From Brettanomyces bruxellensis (lineage: Eukaryota; Ascomycota; Pichiomycetes; Pichiales; Pichiaceae): a stretch of 64,000 nt of DNA. The position numbers and the translations under genes are program-made. The notes below the pieces were generated by a model. It was not told the origin of the DNA, ran no database searches, and saw only the letters and a list, made by a program, of their open reading frames with translations. Numbering within the stretch: the first letter of the stretch is position 1; every line of letters begins with the position of its first letter. The DNA is taken from contig NC_054684.1 of assembly GCF_011074885.1 (NCBI RefSeq), positions 372,001 to 436,000 on the forward strand, read 5' to 3'. This document shows positions 44,144 through 53,381 of the stretch, in pieces.

Positions 44144-45901
44144 ATGATCATAACAACTTCAAATGAGCAACAGCCTCTTCTGCGAGGGCCGAGCTCATCA
44201 TCATCTTCAATAGCTTCCCATCTGGACGGAAGCCAGTACGGATCGCTATCGCAAAATGCTGACAATACTTTGAGTCGCGATGTTTCATGGAATGCAACTG
44301 CTGAAGAGGAGAATTTCATCCAGCTTCGAAGAGGGGTGTCTGTTACTTCTCCTAGAATGCAACATCTTGGATTGACAATGTCGAAGGACCCGGAAGACGG
44401 GCGGCTTTTGGAAGTGGAGGCGTCTCTAGCACCAGAGGTGAGGATGATAACAAAGATGTCCATTCCTCTAATCATCACTTTCCTATTGCAGTACTCGTTA
44501 ACCGTGGCATCTGTTTACGCAGTTGGAAATTTGGGTGCTGACGAATTGGCGGCAGTCTCACTTTCCAATTTATTGGCCAGCATTTCCTCTTATGGAATAA
44601 TCCAGGGAACAGCATCCGCTCTATCAACACTCTGTCCCCAGGCGTACGGCCGAAAGGATTATAAAACAGTGGGCCTCCAGTCTCTTAGATGTGCATGCCT
44701 TTTATTGATAATCTACATCCCGATCTTCGCCGTCTGGTACTGGGGGTCCTATCCGATTCTCAACTTCTTGGCCCCCGGTATCAAGGCCACCTACTTGGCT
44801 TCCAGATATCTAAGGAGGCTTTCCTTTGGTGTTCCCGGCTTTATTGTTTTCGAAGTCACCAAACAGTATCTTCAGGCTCAGGGAATCTTTCATGCTTCCA
44901 CGTGCGTCTTGGCGTTCTGCGCCCCGTTGAACGTGGCCCTCAATATTACATTGGTCTGGGACAAGCACATAGGAATGGGATTTGAAGGGGCACCAACAGC
45001 AGTTTCCATCATTAACTGGCTTATGGCCATCATGCTCGTTTTATACGCTGTATTTATCAACGGTTACCAGTGTTGGTGTGGCTTCTCGAAAGAGGTGTTT
45101 AAGCATTGGGGAAGATTGCTAACTCTTGCCGGTCCAGGCGTTCTTATGATTGAAGCCGAGTGGCTGGCATTCGAGATAATTGCCATTGCATCGTCTCGTT
45201 TCGGCACTGTGGCTCTAGCTGCACAATCCATCGTTGCTACAACTTGCGTCACCGTCTATCAAATTCCATACGCAATCTCCGTTGCTGCCTCCACAAGAAT
45301 TGCCTGGTATATTGGGTCTGCATCTGAGGCTGCTGCACATACTGCCACAAACGCCTCACTGATAGTGGCAACGGGCTTGGGATTCGTGAATGCATTCTCC
45401 TTGGCCGCATTAAGAACGTACACAGCCAGGCTATTCACTCACGATGAAGATGTTATTGTGTTGGCATCGAGAGTTCTTTTGGTAGGAGCCGCTTATCAGC
45501 TGGGTGACGTTCTCAGTTGTGTTGCTGGAGGAATATTGAGGGGCCAGGGAAGACAGTATATTGGCGGATGGCTAAATCTCACATGCTACTACGTGATTGC
45601 CCTACCCGTGTCATACTACTGTGGTTTCCATCTGAAGTTGGGGCTACCAGGCTTGTGGCTGGGTATGGTTGTTGCATTGGGCACAATTTCAATTGGTGCT
45701 GTTATTGCTGTTCTTACCACCAACTGGCGTGTGCTCATTCAGAAGTCAGTTGAAGATGGTCTGAGTGATTATCAACGGACTATTTGCTCGGATTCAACCA
45801 GCATCCTCTCTAGAAATGATAGATCAGTTGCTGCTCGTGTCAGTCACAATATGCTCTCTCCTGTTGCCTCTGCAAGCGGTGCTGAAATTATGGCTTCCTA
45901 G
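44144..45901 (+). CDS. MATE-family multidrug/toxin efflux transporter
   Basis: 585 residues. MATE proteins export organic compounds using a proton or sodium gradient; in S. cerevisiae the relatives are Erc1 and YDR338C. About 95 hydrophilic residues (Ser/Glu-rich) come first, then about 12 membrane segments arranged as two MatE halves. The first half begins MSIPLIITFLLQYSLTVASVYAVG, includes GADELAAVSLSNLLASIS and a TLCPQAYGRKDY motif. The second half opens with LTLAGPGVLMIEAEWLAFE and has VALAAQSIVATT and a GDVLSCVAGGILRGQGRQ motif, all typical of eukaryotic MATEs. The C-terminal 50 residues are cytosolic and Ser-rich. GC content is visibly higher than in the neighbours. Confidence 0.95.
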   Translation: MIITTSNEQQPLLRGPSSSSSSIASHLDGSQYGSLSQNADNTLSRDVSWNATAEEENFIQLRRGVSVTSPRMQHLGLTMSKDPEDGRLLEVEASLAPEVRMITKMSIPLIITFLLQYSLTVASVYAVGNLGADELAAVSLSNLLASISSYGIIQGTASALSTLCPQAYGRKDYKTVGLQSLRCACLLLIIYIPIFAVWYWGSYPILNFLAPGIKATYLASRYLRRLSFGVPGFIVFEVTKQYLQAQGIFHASTCVLAFCAPLNVALNITLVWDKHIGMGFEGAPTAVSIINWLMAIMLVLYAVFINGYQCWCGFSKEVFKHWGRLLTLAGPGVLMIEAEWLAFEIIAIASSRFGTVALAAQSIVATTCVTVYQIPYAISVAASTRIAWYIGSASEAAAHTATNASLIVATGLGFVNAFSLAALRTYTARLFTHDEDVIVLASRVLLVGAAYQLGDVLSCVAGGILRGQGRQYIGGWLNLTCYYVIALPVSYYCGFHLKLGLPGLWLGMVVALGTISIGAVIAVLTTNWRVLIQKSVEDGLSDYQRTICSDSTSILSRNDRSVAARVSHNMLSPVASASGAEIMAS

Positions 45902-46485
45902 AACCTTTAAGGATTCTCTTAGAAATTATTCTCACATATATTTACCTCGACAGACCAATTCCGATTTACTATTTATAAAGACGAACTTTTGTATTTGCTA
46001 GAGGGCAGTAGATGACATGGGCTCAACAAAAGGTAAGTACAGTTTATTCCTTTTGTATATTCTCTGTGAGCTTCTCTGGAGGCGTATACCTTTTATCAGC
46101 TTGTTGAAAAGCTGGTATATCAATTACCGCGTATTTTTTTGAATTTAAATTTGAATTTAAATTCAATTTTTATTTTTTTTTAAATTTTTTTTTGGTTCCA
46201 ATCTGCAGAAAAGCATTCTGCACATCCTATTGTGTAATATCAGAAGTTGAGCGAGAAAGATAGACACATATCTTAGGCGTCATCAGTACAACAGAAACCT
46301 ATTCGCTTCTCCAAAAGTTATAAAATATCTAACATTAACAGCTATCATTTCATTAGATCGGATATATAACACCTCTACTACACTGTCTGAGGGCATTTAA
46401 CTTAATTATACCGCAGTTACATCGTTTGTGCCATCTTTTTCTTTTTTACCCGACTGGATTTGCCTTCATATAACAAGTACAAAAG
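45902..46485. other. Gap before VPS27 with splice-like start and AT palindromes
   Basis: About 580 bp. An ATG followed closely by AAAAGGTAAGTAC (around 46022-46040) resembles a short yeast first exon and donor, but no convincing second exon follows. An AT palindrome pair lies at 46141-46164, followed by T-rich tracts. The rest is the VPS27 promoter. Confidence 0.4.
46141..46164. repeat. Tandem AT palindrome GAATTTAAATT(T/C)
   Basis: Two 12-bp units in a row (46141-46152 and 46153-46164); the second is a perfect palindrome. The region continues into T-rich DNA and may simply be low-complexity sequence. Confidence 0.5.
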
Positions 46486-48390
46486 ATGTCTTGGTTTGGA
46501 TCATCAGAGACGGATGGACTTGATCCAATTATAGAAAGGGCAACATCCGAAACGATCCCAAATGGAGATATCGATTTTGGTGCTGCTCTTGAACTCAGCG
46601 ATCGTATAAGATCTAAACAAATTCCCCCAAAAGATGCCATGAGATCTCTGAAGAAGCGCTTTCTTTCGAGCAAGGATCCGAACAAACAAAAATCATCATT
46701 GAAGCTAATTGATTTCTGCATCAAAAATGGCGGTGAGCATTTCTTGCTAGACATTTCGTCGAAGGAGTTCATGGATCCATTCATTGGCATTTTGCATGAT
46801 AAGAATCTTAACGGAGAAGTTAAGCAATATCTTTTGGAGTTGATTCAATCATGGTCTATTATGTTTAGTACACATCCAAAACTTTCGTACGTGAATGATG
46901 TTTACAAGAAATTGCAGGGCGAGAAATTCAAGTTTCCAGATATTACCGAGTACGTAGACTCGAGCCTTATTGAGTCTAAAGTGGCTCCGGAATGGGAGGA
47001 TTCAGATGCCTGCATGCTATGCTCAAAACTCTTCTCCTTCATTAACCGTAAACATCATTGTAGATCATGTGGTGGCGTTTTTTGCCAGGAGCATTCATCG
47101 CAAAGTTGCGAGTTGCCAGAATTGGGCATAACTGTTCCTGTTCGTGTGTGCGATACGTGCTATCAGGAACACATGGACAAGCTTGAGGCACAGAAGAAGA
47201 CCTCAAATAAGAAGTCACACAAAAAGCACAAGAGTAATAAGGCTTCTTCGAAATATAGTATTGGAAATGAAGATGATGACCTCAAGAAAGCCATAGAGCT
47301 TTCCCTGCAGGAGGCTGGCATGACTCCAGAGGCTACAACAAACACTAAAGATGATATATCTCAACCACCACCATACGAGGATGAGGATGCAGCAATGAAG
47401 GCTGCTATAGAAGCCAGCCTACAGGATCTTCATCAGCAGGAGAAGCCCATCTCTTCGAACAACTCGGTTAAACAGGATTCGCTAGTGAAGAAGGAGAACT
47501 TTTATTCGAATATGCTTCCATCGGATAAAAACCTGAACACAGATTTTCCAGCAGGTGATAATGTGTACAATGCTGCGGAAGAGGTTGAACCAGCTCGTGA
47601 ATCGATTGATGATTGCAGAATAACAGGGAAAGATGAAAATAATCTGCTTTTATTTGTCAAGACCATCAATACTTATTTAAAGACGAACCCCCAGCAGAGA
47701 ATACCGCTTAGCAAGGATATTACTATGAAACAAATGTATAGTGACGTTGTTTTGCTACAACCGAAGGTGGAGCAGAACTTAACTAAGTACACAGGCGAAC
47801 TGGAGAGATACCAAGATTTATATTCCAAGATATTTGCCATCAATAAAATATACAATGAGATGTTGCAGCAGCGATCGGGCCAGCAGGTTCAGCAGAGGCC
47901 ACCGTTCGATATTCCTCAAGCAAATCCTTGGAATTCGGGAACGCAAATACCCAATCCAGAGCATAGAAATAGCTCCATTCCTCAAGATGGACGTGCTTCA
48001 TTTAGCAATGACAACACACCAAGTTACCACACGCTATCAGACTCCATTTCTTCAGGAGGTAAACAGACAAGGCAGAATACTTGGAATTCACAGCTATCTG
48101 GCACGAACACGATTACGGCGATCGGTGAAAGACCACAGATGCCACTTCCGGCAGCCAGTACTACAAATAAATCGGAATTGAACATACCATCATCTCCATA
48201 CGCGGACAATCGCAAAAATTCGTTCAATTCGATTGATTATGCGCCACTTCCTGAACAAGCCACGGTGCCTGTGCAGAAGGAACCAAGCATGCCGGATAGT
48301 GCTATAAACTCAGAAAAGGATTTGCAAGTGACTCCTACAGAAGAGAAACCGCCGCAACAGCAGGAACCTGTCAATTTAATCGACCTTTAA
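46486..48390 (+). CDS. VPS27: ESCRT-0 subunit Vps27
   Basis: 634 residues (S. cerevisiae: 622). Vps27 binds PI3P and ubiquitinated cargo on endosomes and recruits ESCRT-I and clathrin. Domains in order: VHS (about 8-145); FYVE zinc finger (about 165-230; WEDSDACMLCSKLFSF, the RKHHCRSCGGVFC signature, RVCDTCY); two UIMs (about 262-282, KKAIELSLQEAG; about 302-320, KAAIEASLQDL); a GAT-like helical region (about 385-465) that binds Hse1; a Pro/Ser/Asn-rich tail; and a terminal clathrin box LIDL. Every expected module is present. The short N-terminus MSWFGSSET precedes the VHS helix directly. Confidence 0.97.
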   Translation: MSWFGSSETDGLDPIIERATSETIPNGDIDFGAALELSDRIRSKQIPPKDAMRSLKKRFLSSKDPNKQKSSLKLIDFCIKNGGEHFLLDISSKEFMDPFIGILHDKNLNGEVKQYLLELIQSWSIMFSTHPKLSYVNDVYKKLQGEKFKFPDITEYVDSSLIESKVAPEWEDSDACMLCSKLFSFINRKHHCRSCGGVFCQEHSSQSCELPELGITVPVRVCDTCYQEHMDKLEAQKKTSNKKSHKKHKSNKASSKYSIGNEDDDLKKAIELSLQEAGMTPEATTNTKDDISQPPPYEDEDAAMKAAIEASLQDLHQQEKPISSNNSVKQDSLVKKENFYSNMLPSDKNLNTDFPAGDNVYNAAEEVEPARESIDDCRITGKDENNLLLFVKTINTYLKTNPQQRIPLSKDITMKQMYSDVVLLQPKVEQNLTKYTGELERYQDLYSKIFAINKIYNEMLQQRSGQQVQQRPPFDIPQANPWNSGTQIPNPEHRNSSIPQDGRASFSNDNTPSYHTLSDSISSGGKQTRQNTWNSQLSGTNTITAIGERPQMPLPAASTTNKSELNIPSSPYADNRKNSFNSIDYAPLPEQATVPVQKEPSMPDSAINSEKDLQVTPTEEKPPQQQEPVNLIDL

Positions 48391-48772
48391 TTGATTGGCA
48401 GATCATCAAAATTACTGCTCTGGGGCTTTGTCGGATAAAAATGACTGACTGTCTATTTTCCAAAATTTTTTCCATTTTTTTTTGTCGTGGTTGATAGATA
48501 GCATAAAGAACAGCTGGTAATAAAAAATTCGCCGTTGACGTCAGACAGATAAATACTTAAACCCACTTAAAAGCAAAGCTGGAAAACACTTTTTTTTCCT
48601 AAAACTTAAAATTGACAGGACACTTTAATTTGCTTGCTTACTTAGATAAACTTGTGTAAGTTAAAGAAAAAGATAAGTCCGACTGAGTCTTAAAAATATC
48701 TTGAACGTGCCTGAAGGTAGTATTTACATCAATATTATCCAACGCGTGTTAAATTGCCTAAACCGCAACGTT
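48391..48772. other. SIL1 promoter region
   Basis: About 380 bp, T-rich on its left side. It contains a perfect CRE-type palindrome (48536-48543) and an ACGCGT at 48741-48746. In-frame sequence upstream of the SIL1 ATG opens at a TTG (48701) and is not used as a start. Confidence 0.5.
48536..48543. promoter_or_regulatory. TGACGTCA palindrome upstream of SIL1
   Basis: A perfect CRE-like palindrome 230 bp before the SIL1 ATG. bZIP factors of the Hac1/XBP1/CREB class bind ACGT-core sites, and SIL1 is an ER-chaperone cofactor induced by the unfolded-protein response in other yeasts. A role as a UPR element is inference. Confidence 0.4.
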
Positions 48773-49756
48773 ATGTGGATCGCGCTCCTATATCTGTTAA
48801 CGGCAACGATGGCCCAGGTGGCGGAGTCAAATAATAATGACATCATATGCCCGAAAGGAGATCATAAAGAAGCCTGTTACAGTCGGCATTTTGAACCATC
48901 ATCAGAGTGGAAAATTGTCAAGGAAGGTCAAATGATACCTACAGGTTTGGAAATACGAATGGGTATAGATGGAAGTGGAATTAAAGAGGCAAGAATTGCC
49001 GGTGATGATCATGGAATGGACGTTTCAGATGCTGAGATAATACCAGCCGGTGATGAGAAGATCGGTCTAGATTCAAATTCGAATCCGGAACAGGTGCTCG
49101 AAGTTTCAGAAGCACTAAAAAATGATGGAATCAATAATTATAAGGAGCAGACTAGTTTCTCCGATCGGGAGGAATTCAAGAGCCTCAGCGGATATATCAT
49201 CACTCTAGGCAAGCAGAGAAAGCTGAGTTCTGAGAACTTCGAGACAATAGTCAAGAATCTGGAAAGACTTGCCGAGCTCAGCTCCGATTATGAGATAGGG
49301 TCAGATGTGTCCAAAGGGCATTCTCTAGAGTCACTTTTGGCATTGTCAGGAATTTCAGATAACAGCAATCATAAGGATGAATTCGTCTTCAGTGGTCTAG
49401 GCCAAAAGGAAATTGTAAAAGTTAAGGACATGAGTTTGAGATGCCTTTCAAGTGCTTTAAGGAATAACGACGAGAGTTTAGCACATCTTTCAGAGGCCAT
49501 TCCAGATCGCGTTTCATTTGTAACAAGGCTCATTTCTCAGGAAACAAACCCTTTGCTTCAAAGGCGGAGAATCGGGTTGCTAGGAGCGTTGATAACCAAT
49601 GACGAGTTTGAACAAGCAATCAATAACAACTCGGTCAGGGAATTGTTGGAAAGGCTTGGCAGAAACTCGCCGAATGAATTGGTTCGGGAACGCGTTAGCA
49701 ATACTTTGTCGGATTTGGCAAATAAGCGAGGGGACGAAGCGATTGTGAAGCAATGA
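48773..49756 (+). CDS. SIL1: ER nucleotide-exchange factor Sil1 for Kar2/BiP
   Basis: 327 residues from the ATG at 48773, which places a clean signal peptide at the start (MWIALLYLLTATMAQV); longer in-frame sequence starting at TTG was rejected. Sil1 is an armadillo-repeat protein that releases ADP from BiP in the ER lumen. The diagnostic N-terminal segment ICPKGDHKEACYSRHFEPSSEW, here with two cysteines as in the family, and the GQMIPTGLEIRMGIDGSGIKEARI stretch fit Sil1. The C-terminal helices (AHLSEAIPDRVSF, RRIGLLGALITND) fit the arm repeats. It ends in IVKQ, with no recognisable HDEL-type retention signal. Somewhat shorter than S. cerevisiae Sil1 (421). Confidence 0.88.
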   Translation: MWIALLYLLTATMAQVAESNNNDIICPKGDHKEACYSRHFEPSSEWKIVKEGQMIPTGLEIRMGIDGSGIKEARIAGDDHGMDVSDAEIIPAGDEKIGLDSNSNPEQVLEVSEALKNDGINNYKEQTSFSDREEFKSLSGYIITLGKQRKLSSENFETIVKNLERLAELSSDYEIGSDVSKGHSLESLLALSGISDNSNHKDEFVFSGLGQKEIVKVKDMSLRCLSSALRNNDESLAHLSEAIPDRVSFVTRLISQETNPLLQRRRIGLLGALITNDEFEQAINNNSVRELLERLGRNSPNELVRERVSNTLSDLANKRGDEAIVKQ

Positions 49757-50903
49757 ATGAGAAAATATCGTTAATACATCTTTCTATTTATTTTTATTTT
49801 TTATGAACTTTACTTGATCGGGACATTCTTTAAGGGGCAGCGTGTACATAGAGATGGAATAAATCTGAGTGGAACAAATACAAAAAAAAAAAAACATGGA
49901 ATGTATTTTCCGTACCGGGATAATACCTGTTGGAGGAATATTGCCGACCCATTCCATGCTTTCGGACACAATGAACTTTAATGTAAACAACCGCTGCACA
50001 TTTTTGGGAGTGTGCACACCAAAGAGAACAAATAAAAACGGTATGAGGCTTATGGAGAAAGGGGCATTGAAGAAATATGGCATTGTTGGTCTACTTGGTC
50101 TAGTGTAGTCGTATTATATTTTGTTGTAAGATATCGCGGTTGCATTTACTAGGAAAGAGTGCTCGTGTTTCAAAAAAATGCTTCTTTTCGATGCGGTGTA
50201 CCCCTGATTTCTGTTCCAGATACAGCCACCTAACAATTCCGGTAAAAAAATGGTTGTTTAGAGCGGTTGACAGCCCCTGATCTAAAAAGACGCGCGAAGG
50301 TATTGCTTTATTTTTTGTTCTTCGATCCCCAAAGGAGTGAAAGAATAATTCTCGGTCCTATGACGTTTTATTAAATCATAAGTGAATATGCCCAGTTGTG
50401 GACGCAACAGGCTGAATTTTGAAGCTTACGGTATGTTTTTAGAGATTGTTCTTGAATATTTCATCCTCTTATGTGGTATGACGTGAAAAATCTGGTAGCA
50501 AAGTTGGAAATTAAAGTTGAAGCGTGCAAAATTCCACAATACTTAACGAAACACGCTAGAAACATTTATGATACGTCCATTGTTCACACCGGTTACAATA
50601 GAAGTCACGAAAAAATTCCCTCAAAATCTCCACTTACTGCGAGAGGAACTGCATGAAATCACACACAGTGTAAAAAAAAAAAAAAAGGCGCGTTGAGAAG
50701 AAATCGTCGGCAGCTTGTATAAATACATTGTACATGCATCAAAAGCAGAATTCTTGGCTAGAATCACTTTAAGGGATCTTATAGCAGGTTTTCTGCATAC
50801 TTTTTTTTTCTCTTTCTTTCTAGTTTCTTTTCTACTGAAGCACTTAGCCAATACAATCAAGATCAGTGCACCAAGACATAAAGGGGAAAATCAAGGATTT
50901 AAA
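49757..50903. other. Gap between SIL1 and GPI-anchored protein
   Basis: About 1.15 kb. Short overlapping frames at 49784-50108 on both strands and at 50471-50656 show no domain. A poly-A tract lies at 50673-50686. T-rich DNA ending in TTTCTTTCTAG (about 50813-50823) looks like a possible 3' splice site for the gene at 50904, discussed in findings. Nothing else was recognised. Confidence 0.45.
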
Positions 50904-51431
50904 ATGGCAGCTATAGAACTCAAAGCTAGAGATGCAGTCGCAAAAGCAGAAGCTACAGTTGGTTCTGCCTATTTTTACACAGACCTTCAGCAAGTGACTA
51001 AGGATATTCAGACCCAAGTTATGACAACGTCAAGTGCAGGAGGACCAATCACTCAGCTATCATCATCTGAGGTTGCCGGTAGTATTGAAAATCCTGCTGC
51101 CACTTCCATAAGTTCGTTAGTCAATTCTAATATTACGGCTAGCACTCAAGGGGGGATTAATTCATCAATAACGTTGAACCAATCTCGGAGCAGCACTCCT
51201 GCCACCGGCTCTGTGGAAAGTATTCTGACCGATGATCTTACAGGAAGCATCCAAATTGACACATCATTTTCAATTACTGGAGTTTCATCATCACCGGTGG
51301 GGACCCAAAGCACCAAAGCAACAAGCACGGGCAATTCAGGTGCCGCTCCTATTAGGTTCACATCAGGCCATCATTCATGCAAGTTTCAGATGCTTCTTGG
51401 AGTAATGCTTCTTCTTCCAATTTTGATGTGA
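50904..51431 (+). CDS. Ser/Thr-rich putative GPI-anchored cell-wall protein
   Basis: 175 residues from the first in-frame ATG at 50904. The body is Ser/Thr/Gly-rich, as in heavily O-mannosylated wall proteins. The end fits a GPI signal: a small-residue omega region (TSTGNSGAAP), a short hydrophilic spacer and a hydrophobic tail FQMLLGVMLLLPILM. Near the N-terminus the segment TDLQQVTKDIQTQV is helical. No signal peptide is present at this start, which is odd for a GPI protein. In-frame hydrophobic sequence (LHTFFFSFFLVSFLLKHL) lies 20-45 codons upstream without an ATG, so an upstream exon may supply the leader. Family not recognised. Confidence 0.55.
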   Translation: MAAIELKARDAVAKAEATVGSAYFYTDLQQVTKDIQTQVMTTSSAGGPITQLSSSEVAGSIENPAATSISSLVNSNITASTQGGINSSITLNQSRSSTPATGSVESILTDDLTGSIQIDTSFSITGVSSSPVGTQSTKATSTGNSGAAPIRFTSGHHSCKFQMLLGVMLLLPILM

Positions 51432-52322
51432 TTTTACACCCTCGTTGACATAATCTGCGTACCATCGAATGGAGCATTCACATATTTAGTTATTATCCGT
51501 AGCTTGAATACTATTTTCTAAGCAATACCGTCCGCATATTGAGAGTCAACACAATTTCCTCAAATACCTTTTTGGCAATGCAATTACGATACGAATCTAT
51601 GGGTTGTTGAACTTCGGACAGTTCAATTGGTTTTGGGGCTAGCACAATTAATACAGTTGGAGGGTTATCAAGAAAATCGGTCTAGGACTACTTCATTTAT
51701 GACCTCGTTTGCTTTAGCAACGTTTAATTATTATTATATTTTTTTAAGGCCTGATTTGGCTCTATGCATGCTGCTACGCCCCACGGAAAACTCATCTCTC
51801 ATTTTACCTAGTTTTCGTTGTTTTTGTCACATTTTTAATCATATTTAGTCATCATTTGCATCTATAATTCATTCACAACCACGTTTTCCTATTTGTAGAT
51901 TAGTCCTAATATAAAGTAGATGGTGCTAGAGCTAAGCGAACTTCTGCTTTATAATTCTTGGCGAGTATTCGCTTGTACGCAAGAAACGAGAAGGTACAAC
52001 AATGTCTCAAGGAAAGTAAATAGTACAATAACAATGCATGCCTTATTATTATTATTATTTTTTTTTTACCTTTTTCGTTCGCGGGTTACAAGTGCGACAC
52101 ACTCACGTGGTCACCATAAAAAAATGTTAACCCTCACACCTCTATCGTGAAACTTCAGATTTCCCTAAACTTTTTTTTTCACTTTGGGGTCTGGTGAAGC
52201 GTGAAAATTCTAATATAGATTACCTACAACACATCCATCCTTCTAAAGTTCGATATTGCACTCTCTTTTTACTTCTCCTTTCTGTGCACTTCGCATTAAG
52301 TATAGAAAGAACAAATCCCACG
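51432..52322. other. RPL22 upstream region
   Basis: About 890 bp. Three short open frames (51627-51848, 51920-52150, 52194-52379) show no recognisable protein; the last overlaps RPL22 exon 1 in another frame. T-rich tracts at 52056-52068 and 52171-52179 lie upstream of RPL22 as expected for a ribosomal-protein promoter. No RNA gene was noticed. Confidence 0.5.
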
Positions 52323-53217
52323 ATGGCCCCAATTGTAAGTATGAGCTTCTTATATGAATTTGAATCCAGGCTGTTCTGATTTACAGATGTGAAAATTAAA
52401 GAGACTGCGCTTATAAATATAACTCAGTTCCAGAGGTGTCCACATTTGTATAGAAAGGTTTTGGCCTCGGTGTGTCTGACTAATATGCTTTACCTTACGG
52501 TATCGTTTTATCATAGGTCGTTATTCCATTCAGTGCTGAAAAGGGATTGGAATGGTTGGCATACTGGGTAAACTGGAGACATCGCTTTCCATATTTTTAT
52601 TTTTGTTCGACGTGGTAAATGAGAGTCTTTGCACATCATATGCCAAAGTAATAGCAAACGTCGAGCAAAACTAAGATGGTGATGCTTCCTTTTTTTTTAG
52701 CTAAACCTTTTTGTTTCAGATGTAGACGCATATTTTTTTCGTTGTTTGCGACAGCCTGTAGAACCAAAAAAAAAAATGCCTCGGGAGTTGAATAACTAAC
52801 CCAACAATCAATCTTATAATACAGTCTAAGAAGAACCAGAAGGTTACCAAGAAGTTTACTGTTGACTGCTCTGCACCAACAGAAAACGGTGTTTTCGACC
52901 CAGCCTCTTACGTTAAGTACTTGGTTGAGCACATCAAGGTTGAAGGACACACCGGAAACTTGGGTGAAGAGATCACCGTTTCTCAGGAGGATGACACCAA
53001 GGTTGTTATCGTTGCTTCTGCCAAGTTCTCTGGTAAGTACTTAAAGTACCTCACCAAGAGATACTTGAAGAAGAACCAGATCAGAGACTGGATCAGATTC
53101 GTCTCTGTCAAGAAGAACGAATACTCCTTACAGTTCTACTCTGTTGCCGTTGATGAGGATGAGGACAATGATGATGATGAGGAAGAGGAGGAAGAGGCAG
53201 CTGCTGACGAAGAGTAA
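52323..53217 (+). CDS. RPL22: Ribosomal protein eL22, two exons
   Basis: A large-subunit ribosomal protein. Exon 1 (52323-52334) encodes MAPI; exon 2 (52825-53217) encodes the rest, 134 residues in all. The joined start [20 protein letters not shown] follows the family pattern (MAPNTSRKQKIAKTFTVD in S. cerevisiae), and [24 protein letters not shown] and [20 protein letters not shown] are near-identical to yeast eL22. The acidic tail is longer than in S. cerevisiae (121 residues). The reading frame before the splice acceptor has no suitable ATG, confirming the intron. Codon use is biased toward highly expressed codons. Confidence 0.97.
52335..52824 (+). other. 490-nt spliceosomal intron in RPL22
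   Basis: Donor GTAAGT at 52335, branch-like AACTAAC near 52791-52797 (TAACTAAC context), acceptor ATACAG ending at 52824. It is long relative to the profilin intron (161 nt). A local stem pairs CCATTC (52526-52531) with GAATGG (52550-52555). In S. cerevisiae Rpl22 regulates splicing of its own RPL22B intron; a similar role here is possible but not shown. Confidence 0.9.
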
Positions 53218-53381
53218 ACTTATTGACTTCTGACAATATGGTTTAAACTTCGGGCTTTACAGTTTAGTATAGTCTTTTTATAGATATATTAACATGCTAA
53301 TAATCTTCTTTAATTCAAGAATTTGATTTCATGTAGCGGGTTAAATTTAAGATACCAGAGGGTGGGAGCTAGTCTGTGCTA

